A stretch of 64,000 bases of DNA from an uncultured Chlorobiaceae bacterium (GCA_903882665.1 CAIRXW010000003.1:51745-115744); one strand, 5' to 3'. Positions 17,753 through 26,861 are shown, numbered from the stretch's first letter. Notes: generated by a model not told the origin, from the sequence alone. Numbers and translations are program-made.

Positions 17753-18740
17753 CACGATCCTCCTCTGTCTTCTCACTGTTGATCACGTTGTTTATCCTGC
17801 TGGTCAGCGCTTCGGCGGCAACATAGTTCGAGTACCGTTTCAAAAGGAAGTTGAGTGCTACCACCTCAATGATAACGGTAATGTTTTTACCGGGAAATAT
17901 AGGTAATTCTACCAGTGGAACATCAACTCCAAGAATCTTTATAAATTTGGTATCCAGACCAAGCCGCTCATAACCAATCTCCTTGTTCCATTCGAGCAGT
18001 TCAACAACAACCTGTACCTCCTTCACATCACGGATTGCCCGGATACCGAAATTCGCCTTCACATCAACAACACCAAGACCGCGAATCTCCATGAAATGGT
18101 CGATGATATGGTTTCTTTTGGCATTGAGCACCATCGACTCCCCTTTCCTCTGAATTACAACAACGTCATCAGCGACAAGGCCGTGACCTCGTTCAATCAA
18201 GTCAAGCGCAATCTCGGATTTGCCGAGACCACTCTTGCCGGTAAGCAGCACGCCGACACCATAGACATCGACCATTGATCCATGATACTGCTGGTAGAGC
18301 GAAAACTGGTCATCGAGAAAACCGGTAACAAGGTAGATCGTTTTCGTTGAAGAGTGACGGGTGATATAGACAGGAATCCCTGCATTGGTGGCCATATCGA
18401 GCAAATTCTGCGACAACTTGTTGTTGCTGGTCAGAATAATGCAGGGCATCTTGAATCGCACAAGGTGTGCAAAGGCCCTGCTCCTCTCCTCTTCGTCAAG
18501 GTGATTCAAAAACCTGGTTTCGGTATTTCCGAAAATCTGTACCCTTTTGTAGGTAAACAGATTGGTAAATCCCGCCAGAGCTAGCCCTGGACGATGAAGA
18601 TCACGCTCAAAAATCCGCCGTTTCTGCTCATCAACATTGTTCAAACGTCGCAATTTGATATCGTGCTTCTTGCCGATAGTATCAAAAAAATAGGCGACCG
18701 TTATTGATCGCTTTTTTAATCCTTTTTGATCAAGATTCAT
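17745..18740 (-). CDS. hprK: HPr kinase/phosphorylase
   Basis: A 331-aa protein from ATG 18740; an upstream in-frame TTG at 18752 is the alternative. The N-terminal domain (about 1-130) is followed by the bifunctional catalytic domain with P-loop GKSGLGKSEIALDLI and the HprK signature EIRGLGVVDVKANFG (about residue 205). It phosphorylates and dephosphorylates a regulatory serine of HPr. Such enzymes are kept in many Gram-negatives lacking a full sugar PTS, where they serve regulation. Here it is coupled by overlap to a peptide-transport gene. A terminator-like hairpin separates it from hpf upstream. Confidence 0.93.
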   Translation of the reverse strand: MNLDQKGLKKRSITVAYFFDTIGKKHDIKLRRLNNVDEQKRRIFERDLHRPGLALAGFTNLFTYKRVQIFGNTETRFLNHLDEEERSRAFAHLVRFKMPCIILTSNNKLSQNLLDMATNAGIPVYITRHSSTKTIYLVTGFLDDQFSLYQQYHGSMVDVYGVGVLLTGKSGLGKSEIALDLIERGHGLVADDVVVIQRKGESMVLNAKRNHIIDHFMEIRGLGVVDVKANFGIRAIRDVKEVQVVVELLEWNKEIGYERLGLDTKFIKILGVDVPLVELPIFPGKNITVIIEVVALNFLLKRYSNYVAAEALTSRINNVINSEKTEEDRDE

Positions 18741-18775
18741 GGTTTCCGGCAATAGAGATATGAATAAACCCGTGA

Positions 18776-18805
18776 AAAGTCTGCGGGGCCTTTCTCCCCG
18801 CAGAC
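18776..18805 (-). terminator. Intrinsic terminator after hpf
   Basis: GTCTGCGGGG (18779-18788) pairs perfectly with CCCCGCAGAC (18796-18805) around a 7-nt loop. Read leftward the stem is followed by TTTT. It lies 13 bp past the hpf stop and before hprK, so it should end or attenuate hpf transcription. Confidence 0.8.
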
Positions 18806-18817
18806 ACCCTCGCGCTG

Positions 18818-19138
18818 TTATTGCAATTTTTCCTTGTACTTCTTAAGTTGCCGGCTCAATGCCTCGACACAGGTGTCGATAGCCTGTTCATAGTTTGCAC
18901 CGCCCTCCTTTGCAACAAGAACATTCTGCGGCACATGCACCGTTATTTCGGCAAGCTTGTTTTTTTCAAAGTCGTTTTTCTGATGATCCAGAATGACATG
19001 GCAACTGATAATACCCGGGAAGACCCTCGTAAGCGCAAGAACTGCATTGCGGGCATACTCTTCTATATCGCTGTGATTACTGGAATGACGCAGGGTAACG
19101 GTCACATTGACCGCATCATTAACGACAACTTTTGTCAT
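18818..19138 (-). CDS. hpf: Ribosome hibernation promoting factor (short HPF type)
   Basis: A 106-aa protein, the size of short HPF/YfiA proteins. It shows the beta-alpha-beta-beta-beta-alpha pattern with IEEYARNAVLALTRVFPGI, the strand LAEITVHVPQNVLVAKEGG and a C-terminal basic helix (QAIDTCVEALSRQLKKYKEK). It binds the 30S subunit in the mRNA/tRNA channel during stationary phase. GGAG lies 7 nt before the ATG. It follows xerC by 79 bp and has its own terminator. Confidence 0.9.
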   Translation of the reverse strand: MTKVVVNDAVNVTVTLRHSSNHSDIEEYARNAVLALTRVFPGIISCHVILDHQKNDFEKNKLAEITVHVPQNVLVAKEGGANYEQAIDTCVEALSRQLKKYKEKLQ

Positions 19139-19217
19139 GATAAACTCCGTTTAAATAAGGTGGACGTCATGAAGGAACAAGACCCCGGCAAAAAATTATC
19201 CGAAGCCCCCGATAACT

Positions 19218-20216
19218 CTATGCCTTTGGATGCGCTTTCCGGTAAACCTCTTTCAGGCGCTCAAAGGTAACATGCGTGTAGATCTCAGTTGTTGACAGAT
19301 TGCTGTGTCCAAGCATTTCACTGACACTGTTAAGATCTGCCCCCCCGTTCAGCAGATGTGTGGCAAACGTGTGGCGCAGAAGATGCGGATTTTTCTTTTT
19401 CTGATCAGTCACAGAACGGAGGTATTGTCTGGTCAATCTCTGAACAAGCACTGGATAAAGCTTTTTGCCCCTTTTGGTTACAAAAACATTAAGCACTACC
19501 TCCCTCTCTCCTTTCATTCTAAAGAAGTTTCTTCGGACTTCAAAATATTTTTTAAGCGCAACAACGGCCTGCTCTCCAACAGGCACAATTCTCTGCTTTC
19601 TTCCCTTGCCGGTCAGCTTGACATATCCTCCGTCAAGATCAAGATCTGCCGCCGTCAGCTCAATCAGCTCCGAAATACGAAGCCCGCTGCAATAGAGCAG
19701 CTCAAGCAGACTGCGATCACGCTCACGGATAAAGGATTCATCAAGATCGTTTTTCTCCGGCTTGCGGAACCCATGCACCGTAGCCGGAAGCAGCTCATCA
19801 AAAAGCTTTTGTGTCTGCTGTTCCGTCAAAAAACCGGGAACACGCCGCGGATACTTTGGGGTCGCAAGAGCCGAAAAGAGTGAACTCTTGATATGGCCGC
19901 CCTCGTGCAAATATCGATAAAAGCTTTTAACCGAGGCAAGTTTTCTTGCAATTGAGCGCTGCTGAACTCCCCGATCAATCAAGGCTCCCATAAAAAGCCT
20001 TACCTCAACCGTTGTGACCTGCTCCGGATCAAAGCCGGTCAAATCGCCCAGCCCAAGATGCTCTGAAAGAAAAGAAAAAAACTGGACAAGGTCAGTTCTG
20101 TAAGCAATAACGGTATTGGGTGACAGATTCTTCAGGCTGCGAAGTTTTTCCAGAAAGTCACTGATCGGCAGTGAGCCTTCCAGAAAAGGGATGGGTGAGA
20201 GTGATAAATCTTTCAT
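19218..20216 (-). CDS. xerC: Tyrosine recombinase XerC/XerD family
   Basis: A 332-aa protein from ATG 20216, which overlaps the stop of the upstream gene as ATGA. The N-terminal SAM-like core-binding domain (residues 12-100) precedes the catalytic domain with the Arg of [24 protein letters not shown] (His-x-x-Arg), [14 protein letters not shown] and the nucleophilic Tyr in IYTH. It resolves chromosome dimers at dif, normally as a XerC/XerD pair. Its place in a housekeeping operon, without phage genes, argues for the chromosomal role. XerC versus XerD is not certain. Confidence 0.88.
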   Translation of the reverse strand: MKDLSLSPIPFLEGSLPISDFLEKLRSLKNLSPNTVIAYRTDLVQFFSFLSEHLGLGDLTGFDPEQVTTVEVRLFMGALIDRGVQQRSIARKLASVKSFYRYLHEGGHIKSSLFSALATPKYPRRVPGFLTEQQTQKLFDELLPATVHGFRKPEKNDLDESFIRERDRSLLELLYCSGLRISELIELTAADLDLDGGYVKLTGKGRKQRIVPVGEQAVVALKKYFEVRRNFFRMKGEREVVLNVFVTKRGKKLYPVLVQRLTRQYLRSVTDQKKKNPHLLRHTFATHLLNGGADLNSVSEMLGHSNLSTTEIYTHVTFERLKEVYRKAHPKA

Positions 20217-21076
20217 AAGAGCGCAACACAAAAGAGTTCCTCTCTCCCCTTGAGATAGTAGAGAGCGTCACTGCGGAGCAGAAAATTGTTCAGGGCCGGT
20301 TTTTCCGCACCCTTTTCCAGGGTATCTGCATAAAGAAGGCAATCGCCGCGCCATACCTTGAGAGAAGAGTCCCATAGCCCGCTCAACGTATGCTGCTCAT
20401 GCAAAACAGCAACAGTAAAATCCTCATGAACGATACATTCCGCACGGGTTGCTGCGCCAATACCGACTCTCTGGAGAGCCATGCGCTCTGGTGCCATCCC
20501 TTCCGTCACAAACTCCGGCAAGGTGACCTGCTGGCGCACCTCCTCCTGTACCACCTCCCCCCTGAGAGCATTAACCTCAAGAGTGTCGAGACCAAGCAAA
20601 CGAGTGTCGGCACCGGTAACAGGATCAATGAGAAGAAAATGGCGCTCGGGAAAACCAGCAAAAGAGGAGAGCTGGCAGGCCAGAAACTCCTCTTCAAGAT
20701 TGGCGACAAAAACCAGATCAGGCCGTGACCACGCCACCCCTCCTCCCCTGAAATCGACCGCCCATATTCCCTGATGCTCCGGACTGTTCGGCTGACAGGC
20801 AGAGCAGTAGACAAGATCGCCAAGGGTTGTTTCAAGCACGATGAACCACCCTTCCGTGGCAGAAAGAGGTTGGAGATGATCCACAAAAAGATAATCATCG
20901 CAAAAAACAGTGCCGGTCAGGGTATCAATGCAAAAAAACAGTGCCTGCCGGCTGCCGGCAAAGCGCTTCTGCCCGACAAGGTGCCCCGCCTGGGTAAACA
21001 TAAGCTGCCAGACAAGTGCACCATGGCCAGCATGATAGCGCCAGCGAACCGCAAGTTCATCGCCAGTGTTCATCAT
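20213..21076 (-). CDS. Conserved hypothetical protein, DUF4905-like
   Basis: A 287-aa soluble protein without signal peptide or membrane helices. It is strand-rich with many Trp/Phe, for example [28 protein letters not shown] and [21 protein letters not shown] (partly shown). The repeating strand pattern suggests a beta-propeller-like fold. It resembles the DUF4905 family found in Chlorobi and Bacteroidetes, but I am not certain. It overlaps both neighbours by 4 bp (ATGA), between a methyltransferase and xerC, so the three are co-translated. Function is unknown. Confidence 0.7.
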   Translation of the reverse strand: MMNTGDELAVRWRYHAGHGALVWQLMFTQAGHLVGQKRFAGSRQALFFCIDTLTGTVFCDDYLFVDHLQPLSATEGWFIVLETTLGDLVYCSACQPNSPEHQGIWAVDFRGGGVAWSRPDLVFVANLEEEFLACQLSSFAGFPERHFLLIDPVTGADTRLLGLDTLEVNALRGEVVQEEVRQQVTLPEFVTEGMAPERMALQRVGIGAATRAECIVHEDFTVAVLHEQHTLSGLWDSSLKVWRGDCLLYADTLEKGAEKPALNNFLLRSDALYYLKGREELFCVALL

Positions 21077-21783
21077 TGAGCGGTTGATTGCCTTGTCATT
21101 TTATAAATGGTCACAGCAACACTCCTGGAACCCCCGTCATACCTCCTCTGAAATGGAGTGATCGAAAAATTGTTTTCCGCCGCAAGCTCAAGAAACTGCT
21201 CGGCAAGCCTCCTTCGGGGATCGGCAATATAGGCCGCACCACCGGGTTTGAGCAATTTATCGATCGCTGTGACAATAGGAAGCAGGTTCACCCTTTCATA
21301 AAGCACATCTGCGGCAAAAAGCAGGTCAAACTGCTCACGGCACTGCACAAGTCGCCAGTCGAGCCGTTCACACCGAAGCGTCACCCGGTTATCCAGGGCA
21401 TTATAGCGGGCAAAACGAAGCGCCTCAAGAGAGAAGTCTGTAGTCAGCACACTGGCCCCTTTCCAGGCAGCAACAACCGAGACCATGCCGACACCGGCAC
21501 CTATTTCAACCACGCGCAGCCCATCAAGTGAAAGTTCATCCGCGATAAAGGAGGAGAGCATTATGGCTGAAGGCCATATTTCCGCCCAGTAGGGCATCTG
21601 CTCATCCTTGACAAACTCTTCAGGCGAAATCCGGTCAAGAAGCGCATAACTGTCGAGCACACTCAAAAAACTGAACGAATGGGCTCCAAAGGTATAAGCC
21701 GTTTCAGCAAGATCATACTCGGCAGCCAGGGCCTTGTGGATCAGCGCCAGCTCAGAACCCTCCCCTTCCCGGGATATCTCCAT
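21073..21783 (-). CDS. Class I SAM-dependent methyltransferase (METTL21/ETFB-lysine type)
   Basis: A 236-aa protein from ATG 21783 (MEISREGEGSELAL); ATG 21816 and starts further upstream are possible, since no clear ribosome binding site is seen. The segment PYWAEIWPSAIMLSSFI before motif I is typical of protein-lysine methyltransferases related to METTL20/21. Motif I is VVEIGAGVGMVSVVAA, followed by DFSLEALRFARYN and DLLFAADVLYE (a variant of the D/N-x-x-Y motif region). The substrate is probably a protein; which one is unknown. The stop overlaps the next start (ATGA). Confidence 0.75.
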   Translation of the reverse strand: MEISREGEGSELALIHKALAAEYDLAETAYTFGAHSFSFLSVLDSYALLDRISPEEFVKDEQMPYWAEIWPSAIMLSSFIADELSLDGLRVVEIGAGVGMVSVVAAWKGASVLTTDFSLEALRFARYNALDNRVTLRCERLDWRLVQCREQFDLLFAADVLYERVNLLPIVTAIDKLLKPGGAAYIADPRRRLAEQFLELAAENNFSITPFQRRYDGGSRSVAVTIYKMTRQSTAQ

Positions 21784-21909
21784 AATCAACGGCCATTTAC
21801 TTGGGGGAACAACCATAAAATCAAAACTAAAGGTAGCAAAAAAATAGCCACAGATTTTTATTTTGCATCGAAATGAAAAAACCAATCCAATCAACCACCA
21901 AAGACCCGC

Positions 21910-22260
21910 ATGAAAAAAGAACTCCTTGAACTCTTCAGCAACAGCTACCCCGACCGGGACTATACCATCGAAATTGTCAATCCGGAATTTACCTCCGTCT
22001 GCCCCAAAACCGGACTTCCGGATTTTGGCACCATTATCATCAGCTACGTGCCCGATAAAAGCTGTATCGAGCTGAAATCGCTGAAATACTATTTTCTCGA
22101 GTTCCGCAACGCCGGCATCTTTTACGAGAATGTCACCAACAGGATTCTTGACGATCTTGTCGAACTGCTTCAGCCTAGATCAATCAGCGTGATAACAGAA
22201 TGGAAAGCAAGAGGTGGAATTACCGAAACCGTCACGGTCAGTTACAGCGCACCCTGCTGA
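21910..22260 (+). CDS. queF: NADPH-dependent 7-cyano-7-deazaguanine reductase
   Basis: A 116-aa unimodular QueF (T-fold). It reduces preQ0 to preQ1 in queuosine synthesis. The catalytic cysteine is Cys31 in [13 protein letters not shown], with the substrate-binding Asp38, and Glu54 lies in [11 protein letters not shown]. It starts 126 bp from the divergent methyltransferase and is followed by a strong terminator, so it is monocistronic. Other queuosine genes are not in the window. Confidence 0.95.
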   Translation: MKKELLELFSNSYPDRDYTIEIVNPEFTSVCPKTGLPDFGTIIISYVPDKSCIELKSLKYYFLEFRNAGIFYENVTNRILDDLVELLQPRSISVITEWKARGGITETVTVSYSAPC

Positions 22261-22272
22261 AAGCGGGCAACA

Positions 22273-22305
22273 AAAAAGCCCCGAAGGAACACTCCGGGGC
22301 TTTTT
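22273..22305 (+). terminator. Intrinsic terminator of queF
   Basis: AAAAAGCCCCG (22273-22283) pairs with CGGGGCTTTTT (22295-22305) around an 11-nt loop, 12 bp after the queF stop. The flanking A-run and T-run allow function in both directions, so it may also end transcripts of the leftward cytochrome gene. Confidence 0.9.
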
Positions 22306-22326
22306 AAAACTTTAACCTGAAATCCG

Positions 22327-22369
22327 GGTATTTTCCCTCTTCCAGGAACTGCATGATTGTTGTTGCATC
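22327..22369 (-). pseudogene. Decayed copy of the cytochrome gene tail
   Basis: This stretch matches 22398-22441, the 3' end of the adjacent cytochrome gene, over about 43 bp with one missing base and a handful of substitutions. On the minus strand it still reads DATTIMQFLEEGK, parallel to DAITIEQFLNQGK of the intact gene. A stop codon lies just upstream in that frame and the single-base deletion shifts the end. It is a remnant of a tandem duplication or of a lost paralogue. Confidence 0.65.
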
Positions 22370-22390
22370 CCTTCACCGACAACGGTCATG

Positions 22391-23041
22391 TTATAACGGT
22401 ATTTTTCCCTGATTCAGGAACTGCTCGATTGTTATTGCATCTGCAGGAGTAATCAATCCACCCGCTTTGTCCTCCATACTCTTGACAACAATATCAATCT
22501 TGCCAGTCTTTTTGTACTTGGTTTTGAGCACGTCTATGACGGAAAGTTGAGTGTGGCAGATGTTGCATTTGGCTACCCAAAGATTCTCAGCAGCCTTAAA
22601 ATCAAAACCGGCAGGAGCAAGAGGTACACCGGGAGACAAGACCGGCTTTTCAAGATAGGCTTTCAATTCAGCAATGGAACGGATATACTTTCCGTCAAGC
22701 GTCACCGTGCGGCCCGTGGTTGAATGCAAAATCCCCGAAGGCCTGAGCCCCAATGAGGCAAACATAAGGGCAACAATGGCAAGAATGCTGAGCGGAAAAC
22801 TTAAAAACCATTTGGAACTGATTCTCGACGACATTTTGCCAAGACCCATGATAACCAAAGAGGCAAACGTAATCAGCGAAATCCACCCCGCAAAGGAGCG
22901 CAAAGGCGTAAGATACTCGTTAAGGTTCGCAGCAGGCAACTTGTACCCGGTTAAAAACGATACCCCGAAAAACAAAGTACCCATTGAGACAGCCCCGCCT
23001 ACGGCCAAAGCAGCAAGCTTACCATTTGATTTGTTGTCCAT
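22391..23041 (-). CDS. Membrane-anchored monohaem cytochrome c-like protein
   Basis: A 216-aa protein from ATG 23041. Three hydrophobic helices are visible (about residues 8-30, 48-68 and 80-98), then a periplasmic domain with a single c-type haem site CNICH (about 159-163) and an acidic C-terminal helix (ITPADAITIEQFL) typical of small c-type cytochromes. The distal methionine is not obvious. It is probably an electron carrier of the periplasmic face, but its partner is unknown. It stands alone; an eroded copy of its last codons lies just downstream. Translation could start further upstream, but that would add a second hydrophobic stretch before MDNKSNGK. Confidence 0.75.
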   Translation of the reverse strand: MDNKSNGKLAALAVGGAVSMGTLFFGVSFLTGYKLPAANLNEYLTPLRSFAGWISLITFASLVIMGLGKMSSRISSKWFLSFPLSILAIVALMFASLGLRPSGILHSTTGRTVTLDGKYIRSIAELKAYLEKPVLSPGVPLAPAGFDFKAAENLWVAKCNICHTQLSVIDVLKTKYKKTGKIDIVVKSMEDKAGGLITPADAITIEQFLNQGKIPL

Positions 23042-23385
23042 GACTGGTAATGAATTAGGTGTTAGTGGCTTACCCAAAAAATTATGGAGTAAGATAAGCA
23101 TAAATAGTAAAGACGGCAAACAGAAAGCTTAAAAAGCTTGCCGTTCACAACAGGAAAATTCTGATTACCCGCCAACAGAGCACGGTATTGCCACGAACGG
23201 ATCTCCTGGAGAGCCGGGATATCGCTCCATTTTTTACCGATTTCTCTTCCAAAACGCAAAGCTTCGGGCAGTGTACACTCCGGGATTGAACGGATTCAAA
23301 AAAAGTGCACTTATTTGTAACTCAGTTGATTTTTTAGAATACTGGGGAAAGATTGTTTCAATAACCCGCCGGAATTTGTTGACTT

Positions 23386-26154
23386 ATGATTACCACAACC
23401 AGTAGCGTTATCGATTTTGAAAAGGCGGAACGCGATTTTCTTTTTCTTCTCCTCTGTTTTCAGGAGGTACTCCACGACCTCGGAGAGCACGAACTTGCAG
23501 AGCACCTGCCATGGCACAATGGAGGTCTGCCCCTTGAGCGCTATCCCAACAGCGAGCGTGCCCTGCAGGCATTTTCCATATTTTTTCAACTGCTCAACAT
23601 GGCTGAAGAGAACTCCGCTGCGCAGAACCGACGAGCACTCGAAGCTGAACAGGGACTCGGGCATCTCACCGGACTCTGGGGAAGAACACTCCTGCGCTTT
23701 CGGGAACGGGGAATCACAGAAAGCGAGATTTGCCAACTGCTGCCGGAGGTATCCATTGACGCCGTTTTGACCGCACATCCAACCGAAGCCAAACGTAAAA
23801 CCGTGCTCGAACAGCACCGCCAACTCTACCTGCTGCTGGTACAGCGTGAAAACCAGATGTGGACCCCGATCGAAAAGCTCGACATCCGCAATGAGATCAA
23901 GGTGGTCATGGAGCGACTCTGGAGAACGGGAGAGATCCTCTTCGAAAAACCCGATGTATCGGATGAGCGGCGCAACGTCATTCACTACCTCTTCAATATT
24001 TTTCCTGAAGTCTTGCCGATGCTCGACAAACGCCTCTTGCAGGCATGGAGGGATGCAGGGTTTGATTGCGCCAACCTCTCTGATCCCCGTAACCTGCCCC
24101 GCCTTCGCTTCGGAAGCTGGGTAGGAGGCGACCGTGACGGCCATCCGCTCGTCACCGCTGAGGTCACCCAGGAGACCCTCGCCGATATGCGCCGCAGCGC
24201 CCTGACCCTTCTGCTGCGCCATCTCAAGGAACTCGCATCAAAACTCAGCTTTTGCGAACGGCTCCAGACTCCGGGCAAAGCGCTTCTCCTGCGCATCGAA
24301 AACCTCTGCCTCAAGCTCGGAGAGACGAGCCTTGAAGCCATACAGCGAAACCGCCATGAACCCTGGCGCCAGTTCCTCAACCTGATGATCGCCTCTCTTC
24401 CCTTCGAAACCGGCAAATCAGGCCACAGTGAACGAAACTTTGAAGCTGCCTGTTACTACAGCTCTGACGAACTCCTTGAGGATCTCTCGCTCCTGCGCCA
24501 GTCACTCTTCGACGTCGGAGCGCAGCATATTGCCGACACAGAGGTCGCACCGGTCTACCGGATTGTACAGACTTTCGGCTTCCACCTTGGTACACTCGAT
24601 ATCCGTCAGAACAGCCACTTTCATGATCTTGCACTCTCCCAGCTCATGACCACCTCCGGCCTGAACGGCAATGATTTTCTGGAGTGGGAAGAACCAGCAA
24701 GAAGGGTATTCATTGACCAGGAACTTCTTTCACCACGCCCCTTCACTCATCCGGACATGAAGGTCGGAGCTGAAGCCGATGCTGTGCTTGCCTGCTACAA
24801 GGTATTACTCAACCACAGTAAAGCGTACGGCACCGGTGGTATCGGTTCCCTTATTGTTAGTATGACCCGCAATGCCTCTGACCTGCTCGCCATCTACCTC
24901 TTTGCCCGGGAGGTCGGACTGATGAGCCCGGCAGGTGACGGAGATGCCTGCATCCTCCCCGTTGTCCCCCTCTTTGAAACCATTGAGGATCTCGAAAAGA
25001 GCCCGACGATACTTGAAGAGTTCCTGAGCCACCCCGTCACGCAGCGGAGCCTCGAATACCGAAGAAAAAAAACGGGCAAAACAAAAGCGGTTCAGGAGGT
25101 GATGATCGGATACAGCGACAGCAACAAGGATGGAGGAATTTTTGCCAGTACATGGCGGCTCTACCGCGCCCAGGAAGCTCTGCTTGAAACCGCCGGACGC
25201 TACAATACCGACATCCTCTTTTTTCATGGCCGGGGCGGAAGCATCAGCCGTGGAGCGGGCCCGACACACCGCTTTGTCAAGGCGCAACCCTACGGTTCCA
25301 TCAATGGAGGCATGTGCTTTACCGAACAGGGAGAGACCATCGCGCAGAAATATGCAAACCGTATCAGTGCCGTCTATAACCTTGAGCTCTTCATGGCCAC
25401 GGTTACCGGAGCAATGGCAAAAGAACGGAAGAGCCCCAAAAGGGCGCACCCACTGGAACCCGTTATGGACATCCTTGCGCAAAAAAGCAATCTTGCCTAC
25501 CGGGAGCTGATTGAAGCGGAAGGGTTTCTCACCTTTTTCCGTGAAGCAACCCCCATTGATGTTATAGAATCGTCAAGAATAGGATCACGCCCCTCACGAA
25601 GAAGCGGCCAGACAAGCCTCAAAGACCTGCGGGCCATCCCCTGGGTTTTCAGTTGGAACCAGGCCCGTTTTTCCCTTTCGGGATGGTATGGCGTCGGCTC
25701 GGCGCTTGAGCATCTGCACACCACCAACCCGGAAGCCTTCGATGAAATCCGCTTCCGCAGCCACGCCTGGCCACCGCTTCGCTACATCATCAGCAACGCC
25801 GACACCAGCATGGCATCAGCCGACCTGCACGTCATGCACCAATACGCCGAACTGGTCAACGACAGCGCCATCCGGGAGCACATCCTCGGCATGATCGAAG
25901 CCGAATACCACAGGACTAAAAAATATATCGAGCTGCTCTTTGCCGAGCCCCTTGAAATCCAGCGCATGAACGTCAACAAATTTATCGCCCCCCGCCGGGA
26001 AGGGCTTGAAATGCTCCACCAGCAACAGATCAAACTGCTCAAAGAGTGGCGCGCCCTCAAGGAGTCCGCCATGCAAAGTGAAGCCGAGCGCCTGCTGCTG
26101 GAGCTCTTTCTCACCGTCAACGCCATATCAGGGGGGTTGAGGACAACGGGATAA
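23386..26154 (+). CDS. ppc: Phosphoenolpyruvate carboxylase
   Basis: A 922-aa, full-length bacterial-type enzyme. It carboxylates PEP to oxaloacetate, feeding the (reductive) TCA cycle. Catalytic segments are all present: LTAHPTEAKRKTVL (His near residue 127), VMIGYSDSNKDGG (Lys), FHGRGGSISRGAGPTH (glycine-rich loop) and the C-terminal ISGGLRTTG, which matches the usual NTG end except for a Thr. It has its own promoter region; neighbours are a divergent cytochrome and a small antitoxin gene on the other strand. Confidence 0.97.
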   Translation: MITTTSSVIDFEKAERDFLFLLLCFQEVLHDLGEHELAEHLPWHNGGLPLERYPNSERALQAFSIFFQLLNMAEENSAAQNRRALEAEQGLGHLTGLWGRTLLRFRERGITESEICQLLPEVSIDAVLTAHPTEAKRKTVLEQHRQLYLLLVQRENQMWTPIEKLDIRNEIKVVMERLWRTGEILFEKPDVSDERRNVIHYLFNIFPEVLPMLDKRLLQAWRDAGFDCANLSDPRNLPRLRFGSWVGGDRDGHPLVTAEVTQETLADMRRSALTLLLRHLKELASKLSFCERLQTPGKALLLRIENLCLKLGETSLEAIQRNRHEPWRQFLNLMIASLPFETGKSGHSERNFEAACYYSSDELLEDLSLLRQSLFDVGAQHIADTEVAPVYRIVQTFGFHLGTLDIRQNSHFHDLALSQLMTTSGLNGNDFLEWEEPARRVFIDQELLSPRPFTHPDMKVGAEADAVLACYKVLLNHSKAYGTGGIGSLIVSMTRNASDLLAIYLFAREVGLMSPAGDGDACILPVVPLFETIEDLEKSPTILEEFLSHPVTQRSLEYRRKKTGKTKAVQEVMIGYSDSNKDGGIFASTWRLYRAQEALLETAGRYNTDILFFHGRGGSISRGAGPTHRFVKAQPYGSINGGMCFTEQGETIAQKYANRISAVYNLELFMATVTGAMAKERKSPKRAHPLEPVMDILAQKSNLAYRELIEAEGFLTFFREATPIDVIESSRIGSRPSRRSGQTSLKDLRAIPWVFSWNQARFSLSGWYGVGSALEHLHTTNPEAFDEIRFRSHAWPPLRYIISNADTSMASADLHVMHQYAELVNDSAIREHILGMIEAEYHRTKKYIELLFAEPLEIQRMNVNKFIAPRREGLEMLHQQQIKLLKEWRALKESAMQSEAERLLLELFLTVNAISGGLRTTG

Positions 26155-26188
26155 CCTGGGAGCGCCTGGCAGCGCATAGCCGCGGCTT

Positions 26189-26212
26189 GGCAGAAAAAGA
26201 GAATCTTCTGCC
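26189..26212. repeat. Hairpin after ppc
   Basis: GGCAGAA (26189-26195) pairs with TTCTGCC (26206-26212) around a 10-nt A/G-rich loop, in the 68-bp gap between the converging ppc and phd-like genes. The following GCCGAGCTGGAG also occurs at 42547-42558, which suggests a dispersed element. It may help terminate ppc transcription. Confidence 0.5.
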
Positions 26213-26222
26213 GAGCTGGAGG

Positions 26223-26420
26223 CTACCCTTTTTTCAGCTCCTTGATCACCTCATCAAGGGGTACAGATGGCTGATTCAGCCCTTCGGCCTTTGCTTCCCG
26301 GAGATCAATCAAATCCATGTAATCTTCCATCAGCTCTTCTATTGCCAGATATTCTTCATAGGGCAAAACAACAAACTCTTTTTTACCCGCTTTCTCTATA
26401 ATCTGCGGATTAAGTCGCAT
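26223..26420 (-). CDS. Phd/YefM-type antitoxin-like protein (no adjacent toxin)
   Basis: A 65-aa protein with the Phd/YefM-like N-terminal pattern: IIEKAGKKEFVVLPYEEYLAIEELMEDY (read in parts), a strand, the LPYEEY turn and a helix, then an acidic tail (VPLDEVIKELKKG) that would bind a toxin. These antitoxins normally precede a RelE-type toxin gene. Here the next 68 bp downstream contain only a hairpin before the ppc stop, so the toxin gene is absent. It could be an orphan remnant, or act with a toxin encoded elsewhere. Confidence 0.7.
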   Translation of the reverse strand: MRLNPQIIEKAGKKEFVVLPYEEYLAIEELMEDYMDLIDLREAKAEGLNQPSVPLDEVIKELKKG

Positions 26421-26576
26421 GTTAATCTCCCACTCTTAAACGGTATTCAGGAGTAAAGTTTGTCAGCTTTTTAACATTCCCTGCAAGATTATTTTCAAGT
26501 GCTTTTATTTTTTACTTTTTCGGAGCAGAGTATCTCAAAACGTTATAGCGCCCAATGCTCTCGAAAAAGAAAAGAA

Positions 26577-26861
26577 TCAGACTAACTCAATCCTGAATTT
26601 TTTTCCAAGTACAGATGCCGCGCTGGAAAGGGTTGTCAGAGTAAGGCTGGTATCAGTTGCATCAAGCAGACGGTTGAGTGCTGCCCGACTGGTCTGCATT
26701 TTGCTTGCCATTGAAGATTTCGTCAGATGTTGTGCTTTCATTTCCTGAGCAATTTGCCAGGCAATAACACGCTTAACGGCCACCGCAGTTGCTGCGTCCA
26801 GAAGAGCCTCTTCCTCAAGAAATTCATCGAAACTGCTTCCAATATTTTTTTTATTCATCAT
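26577..26861 (-). CDS. XRE-family antitoxin (HigA-like)
   Basis: A 94-aa protein with a helix-turn-helix in residues 45-70 (LTKSSMASKMQTSRAALNRLL) preceded by an acidic helical N-terminus. It matches the short XRE antitoxins that follow a HigB/RelE-type toxin. Its start overlaps the end of the toxin gene by 4 bp (ATGA). It likely neutralises the toxin and represses the operon promoter. Confidence 0.8.
   Translation of the reverse strand: MMNKKNIGSSFDEFLEEEALLDAATAVAVKRVIAWQIAQEMKAQHLTKSSMASKMQTSRAALNRLLDATDTSLTLTTLSSAASVLGKKFRIELV

Noticed and set aside
23062..23259. A 65-aa frame upstream of the cytochrome gene
   Set aside because: It overlaps the start region, has no recognisable features and no ribosome binding site.
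23311..24222. A 303-aa antisense frame over ppc
   Set aside because: It has no family features and lies opposite a certain gene with all catalytic motifs.
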